This document shows positions 15,707 through 23,727 of a stretch of DNA of 23,727 nt, in pieces; position 1 is the first letter of the stretch, and the number at the start of each line of letters is the position of its first letter. Where the stretch lies: contig CAMVDI010000006.1 of the NCBI GenBank assembly GCA_947166205.1, positions 1 to 23,727 on the forward strand. The letters run 5' to 3'. This DNA comes from an uncultured Clostridia bacterium. GTDB taxonomy: Bacteria > Bacillota_A > Clostridia > Christensenellales > Aristaeellaceae. The notes under the pieces are model-generated. The model was not told the origin of the DNA and ran no database searches. It was given only the letters and a program-made list of their open reading frames with translations. A program made the translations under genes and the position numbers.

Positions 15707-16744
15707 TTATTTCATGAGATAGGCCATCATCAGCTCATAGGTGTTCCGCAGCCCGTCCATGTGCGTGCGCTCATAGCCGTGGCTGTTGGCCGTGCCCGGG
15801 CCGATCGCCGCGTGGCGGATATCGTATCCCGCCAGCACGGAGCCGTCCCCGTCGGTGCCGTAGTGGGGGGTGAACACGTCCATCACCCAGTCCAGCCCCT
15901 CCTCCCGGGCGGTTTCCCGCAGCTCGGCGGTCATGCCGCTGTGATAGGGAAAACGGCTGTCCTTGGCGAAGATGGAAACCTTGTGCTCCTCCGAGTTCTG
16001 ATCCGGACCGGTGGGGGCGATATCCAGGCAGAGGATATCCTTCACTCCCTCCGGCAGCCACGTGGTTCCGTGCCCGATCTCCTCATAGCAGGCGAAGTAC
16101 GCGATCACCTTCCGGCGGGGCGTCAGCTTCCGCTCCCCCATCAGCTTCATGGCCGTCAGCATCACCGCCGCGCAGGCCTTGTCGTCCACAAAGCGGCTCT
16201 TCACATAGCCTCCGGAAACCGTCATCCGGGGCTCCAGGCCGATGTAGTCCCCGGTCTCGATCCCCAGCTTCCGGGCATCCTCCGCGGTCTTCACCGGCTC
16301 ATCCAGCACGACGCACACATTGGTGCGGAAATCCCCCAGCGCGGTCCGCAGCTCCTCCTCCGTCACGTGGATCGAATTCGGAATCCGGCAGACCGTCCCG
16401 GTATGGACCCGGCCGTCCCCCGTATAAACCCGGACGTTCTCCGTGACGCAGTAGAAGGGATACAGGCCGCCCACGGGGCACACGTTCAGGGTTCCGTCCC
16501 CGTTGATCTTCCGGACCATGAGGCCGATATCGTCCAGATGGGCGGAGATCACCAGGGGATCTCCCTCCCCGCCCAGATCCGCCAGCACGCCGCCCTTGTG
16601 GGTGAGCCTCGGTTCATAGCCCAGGTTCCGGATCTCCCGGGCCGTCCACTCCTGGATCCGCTCATACTGCCCCGTGGTCGAATCGATCGCCAGCAGCTTC
16701 CGGAAATAATCCAGGCACACTTCCCCGTCAAATGGATACTTCAT
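15707..16744 (-). CDS. M42-family metallo-aminopeptidase
   Basis: Cytoplasmic two-metal aminopeptidase of 345 residues that removes N-terminal residues from peptides; M42 enzymes usually form large hollow complexes. Metal and catalytic positions are visible: His69 and Asp71 in SAHLDDIGLM, Asp187 in SRFVDDKACA, Glu221-Glu222 in YEEIGHG, Asp241 in CLDIAP, and His322 in TANSHGYERTHMDGLRNT. The ATG at 16744 follows GGAAG with suitable spacing and is preferred over a TTG at 16786, which would add 14 residues. It follows the second peptide importer by 76 bases, in the same direction. The context suggests it could degrade imported peptides. It may be transcribed with that operon if the hairpin near 16800 is leaky. 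Confidence 0.92.
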   Translation of the reverse strand: MKYPFDGEVCLDYFRKLLAIDSTTGQYERIQEWTAREIRNLGYEPRLTHKGGVLADLGGEGDPLVISAHLDDIGLMVRKINGDGTLNVCPVGGLYPFYCVTENVRVYTGDGRVHTGTVCRIPNSIHVTEEELRTALGDFRTNVCVVLDEPVKTAEDARKLGIETGDYIGLEPRMTVSGGYVKSRFVDDKACAAVMLTAMKLMGERKLTPRRKVIAYFACYEEIGHGTTWLPEGVKDILCLDIAPTGPDQNSEEHKVSIFAKDSRFPYHSGMTAELRETAREEGLDWVMDVFTPHYGTDGDGSVLAGYDIRHAAIGPGTANSHGYERTHMDGLRNTYELMMAYLMK

Positions 16745-16787
16745 TGCAGCTTCCGTCCTTCCGTATTCTTCTGTCTGAAACGGCAAA

Positions 16788-16811
16788 TCACCCCCGCCGG
16801 GGCGAAGGTGA
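16788..16811 (-). terminator. Weak hairpin at the end of the second opp operon
   Basis: TCACC (16788-16792) pairs with GGTGA (16807-16811), with further CG pairing inside. It lies 10 bases after the stop of the small membrane protein gene. On the minus strand only ATTTG follows, so it is a poor rho-independent terminator and read-through into the peptidase gene is plausible. Confidence 0.3.
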
Positions 16812-16820
16812 CTGCGGGTT

Positions 16821-17032
16821 CTACCGAACCATAAAGAGATATCCGAGACCCACGGCGATGCCCAGAAACAGCAGCGCGGCAGGCACGATGGTAATCAGCG
16901 CGGAGATGATCAGGGCCGGCAGATCTTTCTTCTCCAGCTTTTCCGCCAGGTTTTCGTCCTCCAGCGCCAGGGGCGCGTTGCCCATCCGTTCCCGCTGGAG
17001 GTTTCTGGCCCGCTCATACTTCCGTTCGAAAA

Positions 17033-17036
<4 letters not shown>
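16821..17036 (-). CDS. Small membrane protein of the second opp operon, unknown function
   Basis: A 71-residue protein that I do not recognise. It starts at a GTG that overlaps the oppF stop as GTGA, with GGAGG (17044-17048) seven bases ahead inside the oppF end; this makes the GTG a better start than the in-frame ATG at 17102, which would sit inside oppF. The first 38 residues are charged, mostly Glu, Lys and Arg, and probably cytoplasmic and helical. Residues about 40-69 form one long hydrophobic stretch with a proline in the middle, either one membrane helix or a tight hairpin. The tight coupling suggests a subunit or assembly factor of this importer. The first importer has no counterpart. 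Confidence 0.75.
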
Positions 17037-18581
<1,545 letters not shown>

Positions 18582-18601
<20 letters not shown>

Positions 18602-19580
18602 GGCGCTCCTCCTTTCTGGGGTAGAAGCAGCGGACCTGCTGGCCGGGAACGACTTCCGTCAGTTCCGGCTCCTCCTCCAGGCAGCGCTGCTGGCAGTACT
18701 TGCACCGGGGCGCGAACTTGCACCCCTTCGGCAGATCCAGCGGGTGAGGCACCGCGCCGGGGATCGCGTCCAGCCGCTCGTTGGCGGGCGTGTCCAGCCG
18801 GGGGATGGAAACCATGAGCCCCTCCGTGTAGGGATGGGAGAATTCGCTGCTGGTGAAGATGGTGCGGGCCGGCGCCTTTTCCACCACCTGGCCGCAGTAC
18901 ATGACGGCCACGTCGTCCGCCATCTGGGCGATGACGCCCAGGTCATGGGTGATGAACAGGATGGAGGTTCCGTGCTCCTCCTTCAGCTCGTTCATCAGCT
19001 TCAGGATCTGGGCCTGGATGGTCACATCCAGGGCAGTGGTCGGCTCGTCCGCGATCAGCAGCTTGGGCTGGCAGGCCAGCGCCATGGCGATCATGACCCG
19101 CTGCCGCATACCGCCGGACAGCTGATGGGGATACTGCTTGGCCACCGTCTCCGGATTCGGGATTTTCACGTCCCGCAGCATCTCGATCACCTTGGCCGCG
19201 GCTTCCTTCTTGTTCATCCCCTGATGAATCATGAAGGGCTCACTGACCTGTTTTTCCACCGTGAAGACCGGGTTCAGGCTGGTCATGGGCTCCTGGAAAA
19301 TGACGGAGATCTCGTTTCCCCGGACCTTCTCCATTTCGCTCCGGGACAGCTTCGACATATCCCGGCCGTCAAACATGATGGAGCCGGAATCAATATAGCC
19401 GTTTCCGTCCAGCAGCTGCAGGATGCTCATGGCGGAAACGCTCTTTCCGCTTCCGCTCTCGCCCACAACCCCCAGGGTCTTCCCGGCCTCCACGCTGTAG
19501 CTCACGTCGTTGACCGCCTTCACGATGCCCCGCTTTGTGGTGAAGAAGGTATGAAGATGATTCAGTTCAAGCAATGCCAT
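18582..19580 (-). CDS. oppD: Peptide ABC importer ATPase, OppD/DppD type (system 2)
   Basis: Partner ATPase of the second importer, 332 residues, normal length. Walker [10 protein letters not shown] is at 40-48, Q-loop Gln96, signature LSGGMRQR 154-161, Walker B Asp178-Glu179 and His212. The C-terminal Cys motif is present (Cys287, 293, 296, 300 and 318), as in DppD-type ATPases that have been reported to bind an iron-sulphur cluster; the first system's OppD lacks it. No insertion is present, so the coiled coil is limited to OppF. It starts 15 bases after oppC and its 3' end contains the ribosome-binding site for oppF. Confidence 0.95.
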
Positions 19581-19595
19581 GATGTCTTCCCCTCC

Positions 19596-21461
19596 TTACC
19601 TTTCCTGAGATTTCGGGTCCACCGCGTCGCGGAGGCCGTCGCCGATCATATTGATGCAGATTGTGCAGACACCGAAGATCGCCGCGGGGAACACCCACTG
19701 CCACCAGTACTGCTGGATGACGACGGAATTGTTCGCGCCGGTCAGCAGGTTGCCCCAGGTGGGCGTGGGCAGCGGAATGCCGAAGCCCAGATAGCTCAGG
19801 GTGCTCTCCGTCAGCATGCAGGTCGCGAAATCCAGCGTCATGGAAACCAGCAGCAGGGAGATCACGTTCGGCAGGATGTGCTTGAACACGATCTGCACCT
19901 CCCGGATACCCATGGCCTTGGCCGCGGTCACGTATTCCATTTCACGCTGGGCCAGGATCTGCGCGCGGACCAGGCGGCAGGTGGGCACCCAGCTGAGGAT
20001 GCCCAGCACCACCATGATCAGGTACATGCGCTGGGTCGGATCCAGCCGGGTTCCGATGACCGCGGACAGGATCATGGCGAAGGGGATGAAGGGCAGGCCG
20101 CCCACCACCTCGGCGACACGCATGATCAGCAGGTCCGTCTTGCCGCCGAAGTATCCCGCCAGGCCGCCCAGAAGCACGCCGATCAGCGTGGCAATGATGA
20201 CGGAGATGGCGCCGACGGTCATGGTGACACGGCCGCCGTTCACGATCCGGGTCAGCAGGTCGCGGCCCAGGCTGTCCGTCCCCAGGGTAAAGCCCTTCAG
20301 GCCCCAGGTGTGGACCTTTCCTTCCGTGTCCACCGCGTAGTTCTGGAAGTTGCCCGTGTAGATCCGCTGAATGCCTGCCAGTCCGCCGGGCACATCCGTC
20401 TGATGATACTTGTTGTTTCCCCAGGCGACGACCGTTCCGTCCTCCATCAGCGCGTCATAGTGCGCGCGGCCGCCGTAGATCGCCACCACCTTTTTTTCGA
20501 AGGCGGGAATCTTCTTCTCGCCGGAGGTGGAGGGGCCCCACACAAAGACCTCCCCGTCCTCGGTCAGGGCCGCCACGGATCCGGAGGTAGCGGCGATATC
20601 CACCACCTTTTTCCCCTGCAGCCCCGCGGGAATCGCCGCGAAGGGGCTTCCCTTGTCCTTGTAGCCGGTATAGGCCACCGTGCCGTCCTTCAGCAGGCAC
20701 AGGTACTCGTTCGAGGTCAGCGCGACCTTGGCGATCTGTCCCTGATACTGGCTGCGGATCTTGATATCCGCCATGTTGGTGTTTCCCCACAGATACAGCG
20801 TTCCGTCGGAGGACAGGGCCGCGGAGAACTGATTGCTGGCTTCCAGCTGGATGATGTCCCAGCTCTCGCTCTTCTCCCCCTTGGCCGCGGCCTTCATGGC
20901 CTTTGTCATATCCGAAGAGAACTTGCCCTGCTGCAGCCGGGTGTTTCCCCAGACGTACAGCTGTCTGTTTTCATCCATGGCCACCACGTGGTCCTCACCG
21001 GCGGCCAGCATGATGATGTCAGCCTCCAGCACATCCTTCGGCACATCCGCCAGATTCACCTTGTCCGTGATCCGGGTATAGCCCCAGGTATGGATTTTTC
21101 CTTCCGTATCCACGCCGATGCCGTAGGTGCGGCCCGCGGCCACGTCCACGATCTTCCCGTTCATGTCTCCGGGGATCGCCATGAAGTCGGAGGAAGGCGG
21201 CAGGTTGATCAGCGTCGAGTCCTGCTCGGACAGATCCAGCACCCAGTACCGGGGTCCGATCAGCACGAAGAGAAAGATCAGAATGAAGCCCGCCAGGCCG
21301 ATCCGGACCGTGCGCTTGGCGAAGAACGCCTTCGTCATGGTGCGCAGCGGGGTCTGCACCTGCTCTTCCTTCATGATATCGCGGACCTCCCGGTCGTGCC
21401 CCAGGACGCCGCGCTTCAGCCATCTCGTCAGGAAGAAGCCTTTTTTTCTTGAATCGCTCAT
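19596..21461 (-). CDS. oppC: OppC-type permease with inserted seven-repeat RCC1-like propeller (system 2)
   Basis: Permease subunit of 621 residues, about twice the usual 300-340. A cytoplasmic start of about 50 residues leads to TM1 (about 53-70). Then about 290 residues hold seven RCC1-type repeats (about 102-129, 147-174, 201-228, 241-268, 284-311, 323-350, 362-389), each with a pattern like AAG...AL..DG.VY.WG. After these the ordinary OppC motif GTDSLGRDLL (394-403) and five further membrane segments follow, with the EAA loop at AAKAMGIREVQIVFKHILPN (513-532). Seven repeats are what a closed RCC1 beta-propeller needs. The insertion sits in the outside loop after TM1, so the propeller should lie on the extracytoplasmic face, beside the binding protein. 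GGAAGGAGAAG precedes the ATG. The reading frame is continuous and no fusion artefact is evident. Confidence 0.93.
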   Translation of the reverse strand: MSDSRKKGFFLTRWLKRGVLGHDREVRDIMKEEQVQTPLRTMTKAFFAKRTVRIGLAGFILIFLFVLIGPRYWVLDLSEQDSTLINLPPSSDFMAIPGDMNGKIVDVAAGRTYGIGVDTEGKIHTWGYTRITDKVNLADVPKDVLEADIIMLAAGEDHVVAMDENRQLYVWGNTRLQQGKFSSDMTKAMKAAAKGEKSESWDIIQLEASNQFSAALSSDGTLYLWGNTNMADIKIRSQYQGQIAKVALTSNEYLCLLKDGTVAYTGYKDKGSPFAAIPAGLQGKKVVDIAATSGSVAALTEDGEVFVWGPSTSGEKKIPAFEKKVVAIYGGRAHYDALMEDGTVVAWGNNKYHQTDVPGGLAGIQRIYTGNFQNYAVDTEGKVHTWGLKGFTLGTDSLGRDLLTRIVNGGRVTMTVGAISVIIATLIGVLLGGLAGYFGGKTDLLIMRVAEVVGGLPFIPFAMILSAVIGTRLDPTQRMYLIMVVLGILSWVPTCRLVRAQILAQREMEYVTAAKAMGIREVQIVFKHILPNVISLLLVSMTLDFATCMLTESTLSYLGFGIPLPTPTWGNLLTGANNSVVIQQYWWQWVFPAAIFGVCTICINMIGDGLRDAVDPKSQER

Positions 21462-21475
21462 TTTGCTTCTCCTTC

Positions 21476-22495
21476 CTACTTGTCCACCCGAACCCGGGGA
21501 TCCACCAGGCCGTAGCTGATGTCAATCAGCAGCGAGCCCACCAGCGAGACGATGGAGTAGAACATCTGGATCGCCAGCACCAGCTCAAAGTCCAGGTTGT
21601 TCAGCCCCGCCCAGTACAGCTTGCCCATGCCGTTCAGGGAGAAGGTGTTCTCAATGATCACCGACCCGGAGAAGATGGACAGGAACCAGCCGAGGATGCT
21701 GGTGATCACGGGCAGCAGCGCGTTCCGCCAGGCATGGGAATAGATGACGACCTTTTCCCGCAGACCCTTGGCCCGGGCCGTCCGGATATAGTCCATGCTC
21801 AGCGCGTCAATCATCGCCGAACGGACATACCGCGTCATGCCGCCCAGGGATCCGAAGGTCATGACGATCACGGGCAGCGTGATATGGTACAGCATGTCCT
21901 TGAACTCGTCCCAGCTGTTCGTATAGGTGGTGCCGGGCGTCTTCATGCCCATGACCGGGAAGATCCGCCACACGATGCAGAACAGGAACATGAAGATCAG
22001 CGCGATGATGTAGATCGGAATGGAATAGCCCAGCATGGTCACCACCTGGGTGGTCTGGTCAAAGCGCTTTCCCTTGTGCACCGCGCAGAAGATCCCCAGG
22101 GGAATCGTGATGCCCAGGGAGAGAATCGTGGAAAAGATGTTGATGAAGATGGTATTGCCCATCGGCGCCTTGATGACCTCGATAACCCCCTGCTTGTACA
22201 GGTTGGAGTAACCGAAGTTGCCCTCAAAGATGCCGTTGAACTTTCCGCTGACATCCTTCCATAGTCCGATCCATCGCAGATATCGGACGATCAGCGGATC
22301 ATCCAGGCCCATCTGCTTCCGCAGGCGCTGATAGGCCGCTTCGTATTCGTCCGGTTTCATGCCCCTCCGCTGGGGTTCCAGCTCCTGCCTGGCCGGATCC
22401 GATGGGATCAGGTTGTAGAGCGAGAACATCAGCAGGGAAACAATCAGAAAAACCACGACGATGTAGACAAGACGCTTCAGGATATACTTGCCCAT
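21476..22495 (-). CDS. oppB: Peptide ABC importer permease, OppB type (system 2)
   Basis: Permease partner of the propeller-bearing OppC, 339 residues. It begins MGKYILKRLVYIVVVFLIVS with TM1 at about 9-29, has the N-terminal NLIPSDPAR motif, an EAA loop near RAKGLREKVVIYSHAWRNAL and ends LLIDISYGLVDPRVRVDK, all typical of OppB/DppB. The loop after TM1 carries an ordinary extracytoplasmic stretch of about 90 residues, without extra domains. Its start is preceded by a purine-rich AGAGAAGGGAAG. It follows the binding-protein gene after a terminator and a 14-base gap separates it from oppC. Confidence 0.95.
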   Translation of the reverse strand: MGKYILKRLVYIVVVFLIVSLLMFSLYNLIPSDPARQELEPQRRGMKPDEYEAAYQRLRKQMGLDDPLIVRYLRWIGLWKDVSGKFNGIFEGNFGYSNLYKQGVIEVIKAPMGNTIFINIFSTILSLGITIPLGIFCAVHKGKRFDQTTQVVTMLGYSIPIYIIALIFMFLFCIVWRIFPVMGMKTPGTTYTNSWDEFKDMLYHITLPVIVMTFGSLGGMTRYVRSAMIDALSMDYIRTARAKGLREKVVIYSHAWRNALLPVITSILGWFLSIFSGSVIIENTFSLNGMGKLYWAGLNNLDFELVLAIQMFYSIVSLVGSLLIDISYGLVDPRVRVDK

Positions 22496-22539
22496 GTTGT
22501 CGTTCTTCCCTTCTCTTTACTGATTCTGTTTCCGGCGCC

Positions 22540-22598
22540 ATGCACTATGTCCGGACGGCGGAAAAGCAAAAAAAGGCCGCGGTTCGGACATAATGCAT
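22540..22598. repeat. Long imperfect inverted repeat upstream of oppB (system 2)
   Basis: ATGCACTATGTCCG (22540-22553) pairs with 22585-22598 with a single mismatch; an inner GCGG/CCGC (22558-22561 with 22577-22580) can extend the hairpin, leaving an A-rich loop of 15 bases. It lies 45 bases before the oppB start and beyond the binding-protein terminator. It could be an RNA leader structure, an operator, or a remnant of a small mobile element. No other copy is seen in the window. Confidence 0.55.
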
Positions 22599-22670
22599 GA
22601 CTGGCTGCCGAGGGGACTTCCCCCCGTCCGGTCCCTTCCGGGAGGCGGGCGGAGGGGGAAGCCCCTCAGC

Positions 22671-22706
22671 GGTCAAAGAAGGGGCGGGTCAGGCAGACCC
22701 GCCCCT
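22671..22706 (-). terminator. Terminator/attenuator after the binding-protein gene (system 2)
   Basis: AGGGGCGGGTC (22680-22690) pairs perfectly with GACCCGCCCCT (22696-22706) around AGGCA. On the minus strand the hairpin is followed by TTCTTT. It is 22 bases after the binding-protein stop, the same arrangement as in the first opp cluster. Confidence 0.85.
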
Positions 22707-22727
22707 GCGGAGACTCAACCGTTCAGA

Positions 22728-23727
22728 TTATTCAGCCACGGTCGCGTACAGAATGGCCTGCTGGAAATCCCAGAAGGAATCCTGCGTGTAGTTCTCCAGC
22801 CAATCCGGATACATGGTGATGTACACGTTGCTGTACAGCGGCACCTGGGGCAGCTGCTCGTTCCAGCGCAGCTCATAGGCCTTCCAGATTTCCATGTACT
22901 TGTCGATGTCGCCGCTCTCCACGCCGTACACCATGTCCATGGACAGCTTGTCGATCTCCGGATCGTACAGGCGGCTTACGTTGTAGCCCTGGGCGATCAT
23001 GTCGGGATCCTGGGTCCACTCATAGGACTGGTCGAAGGCCGGGTTGAAGTTGTTCGCCAGGTTGAACAGGCAGTAGGTGGGCACACCGTACTTGTCGCCC
23101 TGGGTCGCGTCACGGTAGTAGTAGTTCAGCAGCTCGGTGAAGGTCATCACCTGCTGGTTGATTTCGATACCGGCAGCCTTGGTCTGCTCGCCGTTGGCCA
23201 GCATGACGCTCAGCAGGTCGGACACGCTGTTGCCGTCAGAGGAGGACCAGTCCAGCTTCAGGGGCATCAGGATGCGGCCGTCGGCCAGGGTCACGTTGTA
23301 CTGATAGGTTCCGGCCTGCTCGGGGGTAACTTCCTTCCAGCGGATGCCTTCCACATAGGGAGTTCCGTCTTCCGCCAGGACCCAGCCGTCTTCCTCCAGG
23401 GTCTTCACGGCAGCTTCCGGATCGTAGGGATAGGTGTTCAGGTTCTCGTTCAGCCACTCTTCGGCCATCTGATACTGCCACAGGCCCGTGCCGTACTGGC
23501 TGTTGACGACGCCGCCCCAGCCCTGGCAGAAGGTGTTGGCAAACTCGTTCCGGTCCAGCAGCTGAGCGATGGCATGACGCACCGCCACGAACTGGGTCGG
23601 GCCGAAGTCGCAGGAGAAGTGCAGGAAGCCGTAGCCCGCGCGGTCGAACTGAGCATAGCTGAAGCCGTAGCCCAGCGCTTCCTTCACGCTGCCTTCCAGA
23701 AAGTCCGGGGCAGTCATTTTGACATGA
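22728..23727 (-). CDS. Peptide-binding protein, SBP family 5 (C-terminal part, system 2)
   Basis: C-terminal 330 or so residues of an extracellular substrate-binding protein; the frame is open through the window edge, so the start and signal peptide lie outside. The segment AVRHAIAQLLDRNEFANTF matches the region of family 5 proteins where the peptide ligand domain begins its second half, and the end resembles OppA/DppA C-termini (ELRWNEQLPQVPLYSNVYI). An ATG at 23717 is inside the gene and is not the true start. It belongs to the second importer and is followed by a terminator before oppB. Substrate cannot be told from sequence. Confidence 0.88.
   Translation of the reverse strand, partial: HVKMTAPDFLEGSVKEALGYGFSYAQFDRAGYGFLHFSCDFGPTQFVAVRHAIAQLLDRNEFANTFCQGWGGVVNSQYGTGLWQYQMAEEWLNENLNTYPYDPEAAVKTLEEDGWVLAEDGTPYVEGIRWKEVTPEQAGTYQYNVTLADGRILMPLKLDWSSSDGNSVSDLLSVMLANGEQTKAAGIEINQQVMTFTELLNYYYRDATQGDKYGVPTYCLFNLANNFNPAFDQSYEWTQDPDMIAQGYNVSRLYDPEIDKLSMDMVYGVESGDIDKYMEIWKAYELRWNEQLPQVPLYSNVYITMYPDWLENYTQDSFWDFQQAILYATVAE

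Noticed and set aside
19596..21461. Chimeric assembly joining an RCC1 protein to a permease
   Set aside because: The frame is uninterrupted, permease motifs resume exactly at the expected point, composition does not change, and both permease halves are present once.

Overview
The window looks like part of a low-to-middle-copy chromosomal region of a GC-rich member of the Clostridia (Firmicutes), possibly an uncultured gut or rumen lineage. The reasons are the Ami/Opp-type peptide importers, an OhrR that closely resembles the Bacillus form, clostridial-type class A PBP and M42 peptidase genes, strong Shine-Dalgarno sites and sigma-A-like promoters. The genus cannot be fixed from the sequence. 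Nearly everything lies on the minus strand; only an AraC-type regulator at the left end is on the plus strand.

Layout from left to right. Positions 2-52 hold the tail of an upstream gene that overlaps, by GTGA, a membrane-anchored AraC-family sensor/regulator (49-2295, +). A bidirectional terminator (2376-2419) separates it from the first peptide importer (minus strand: oppA 8346-6700, terminator, oppB, oppC, oppD, oppF ending at 2463). This set is of the Ami/Opp kind. Next is a small redox operon (minus strand): a thioredoxin-reductase-like flavoprotein without the usual NADPH motifs, thioredoxin, and an OhrR-type peroxide sensor, with its own promoter and terminator. After that comes a cell-envelope block: class A penicillin-binding protein, L,D-transpeptidase and CvpA-like membrane protein. 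An M42 aminopeptidase sits to its right. The right third (16821-23727) is a second peptide importer: a substrate-binding protein cut by the window end, terminator, oppB, oppC, oppD, oppF, and a small membrane protein.

The second importer is the most unusual part. Its OppC-like permease carries a seven-repeat RCC1-type beta-propeller inserted in the extracytoplasmic loop between TM1 and the conserved TDSLGRDL segment. Its OppF-like ATPase carries about 190 extra residues, mostly predicted coiled coil, between Walker A and the Q-loop. The operon ends with a translationally coupled 71-residue membrane protein. The first importer, 10 kb away, has none of these additions and serves as an internal control. 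Together they suggest an elaborated peptide-type ABC importer with extra domains on both faces of the membrane; its function is not known from sequence.

The genes fit a peptide-scavenging and wall-building theme: peptides enter through two Opp systems, an M42 aminopeptidase could trim them, and PBP plus L,D-transpeptidase build and cross-link peptidoglycan. No tRNA, rRNA, CRISPR array, insertion sequence or phage gene was seen. No gene-free stretch exceeds 300 bases; the longest are 8347-8640 (promoter and terminator) and 22496-22727 (terminator and a long inverted repeat).
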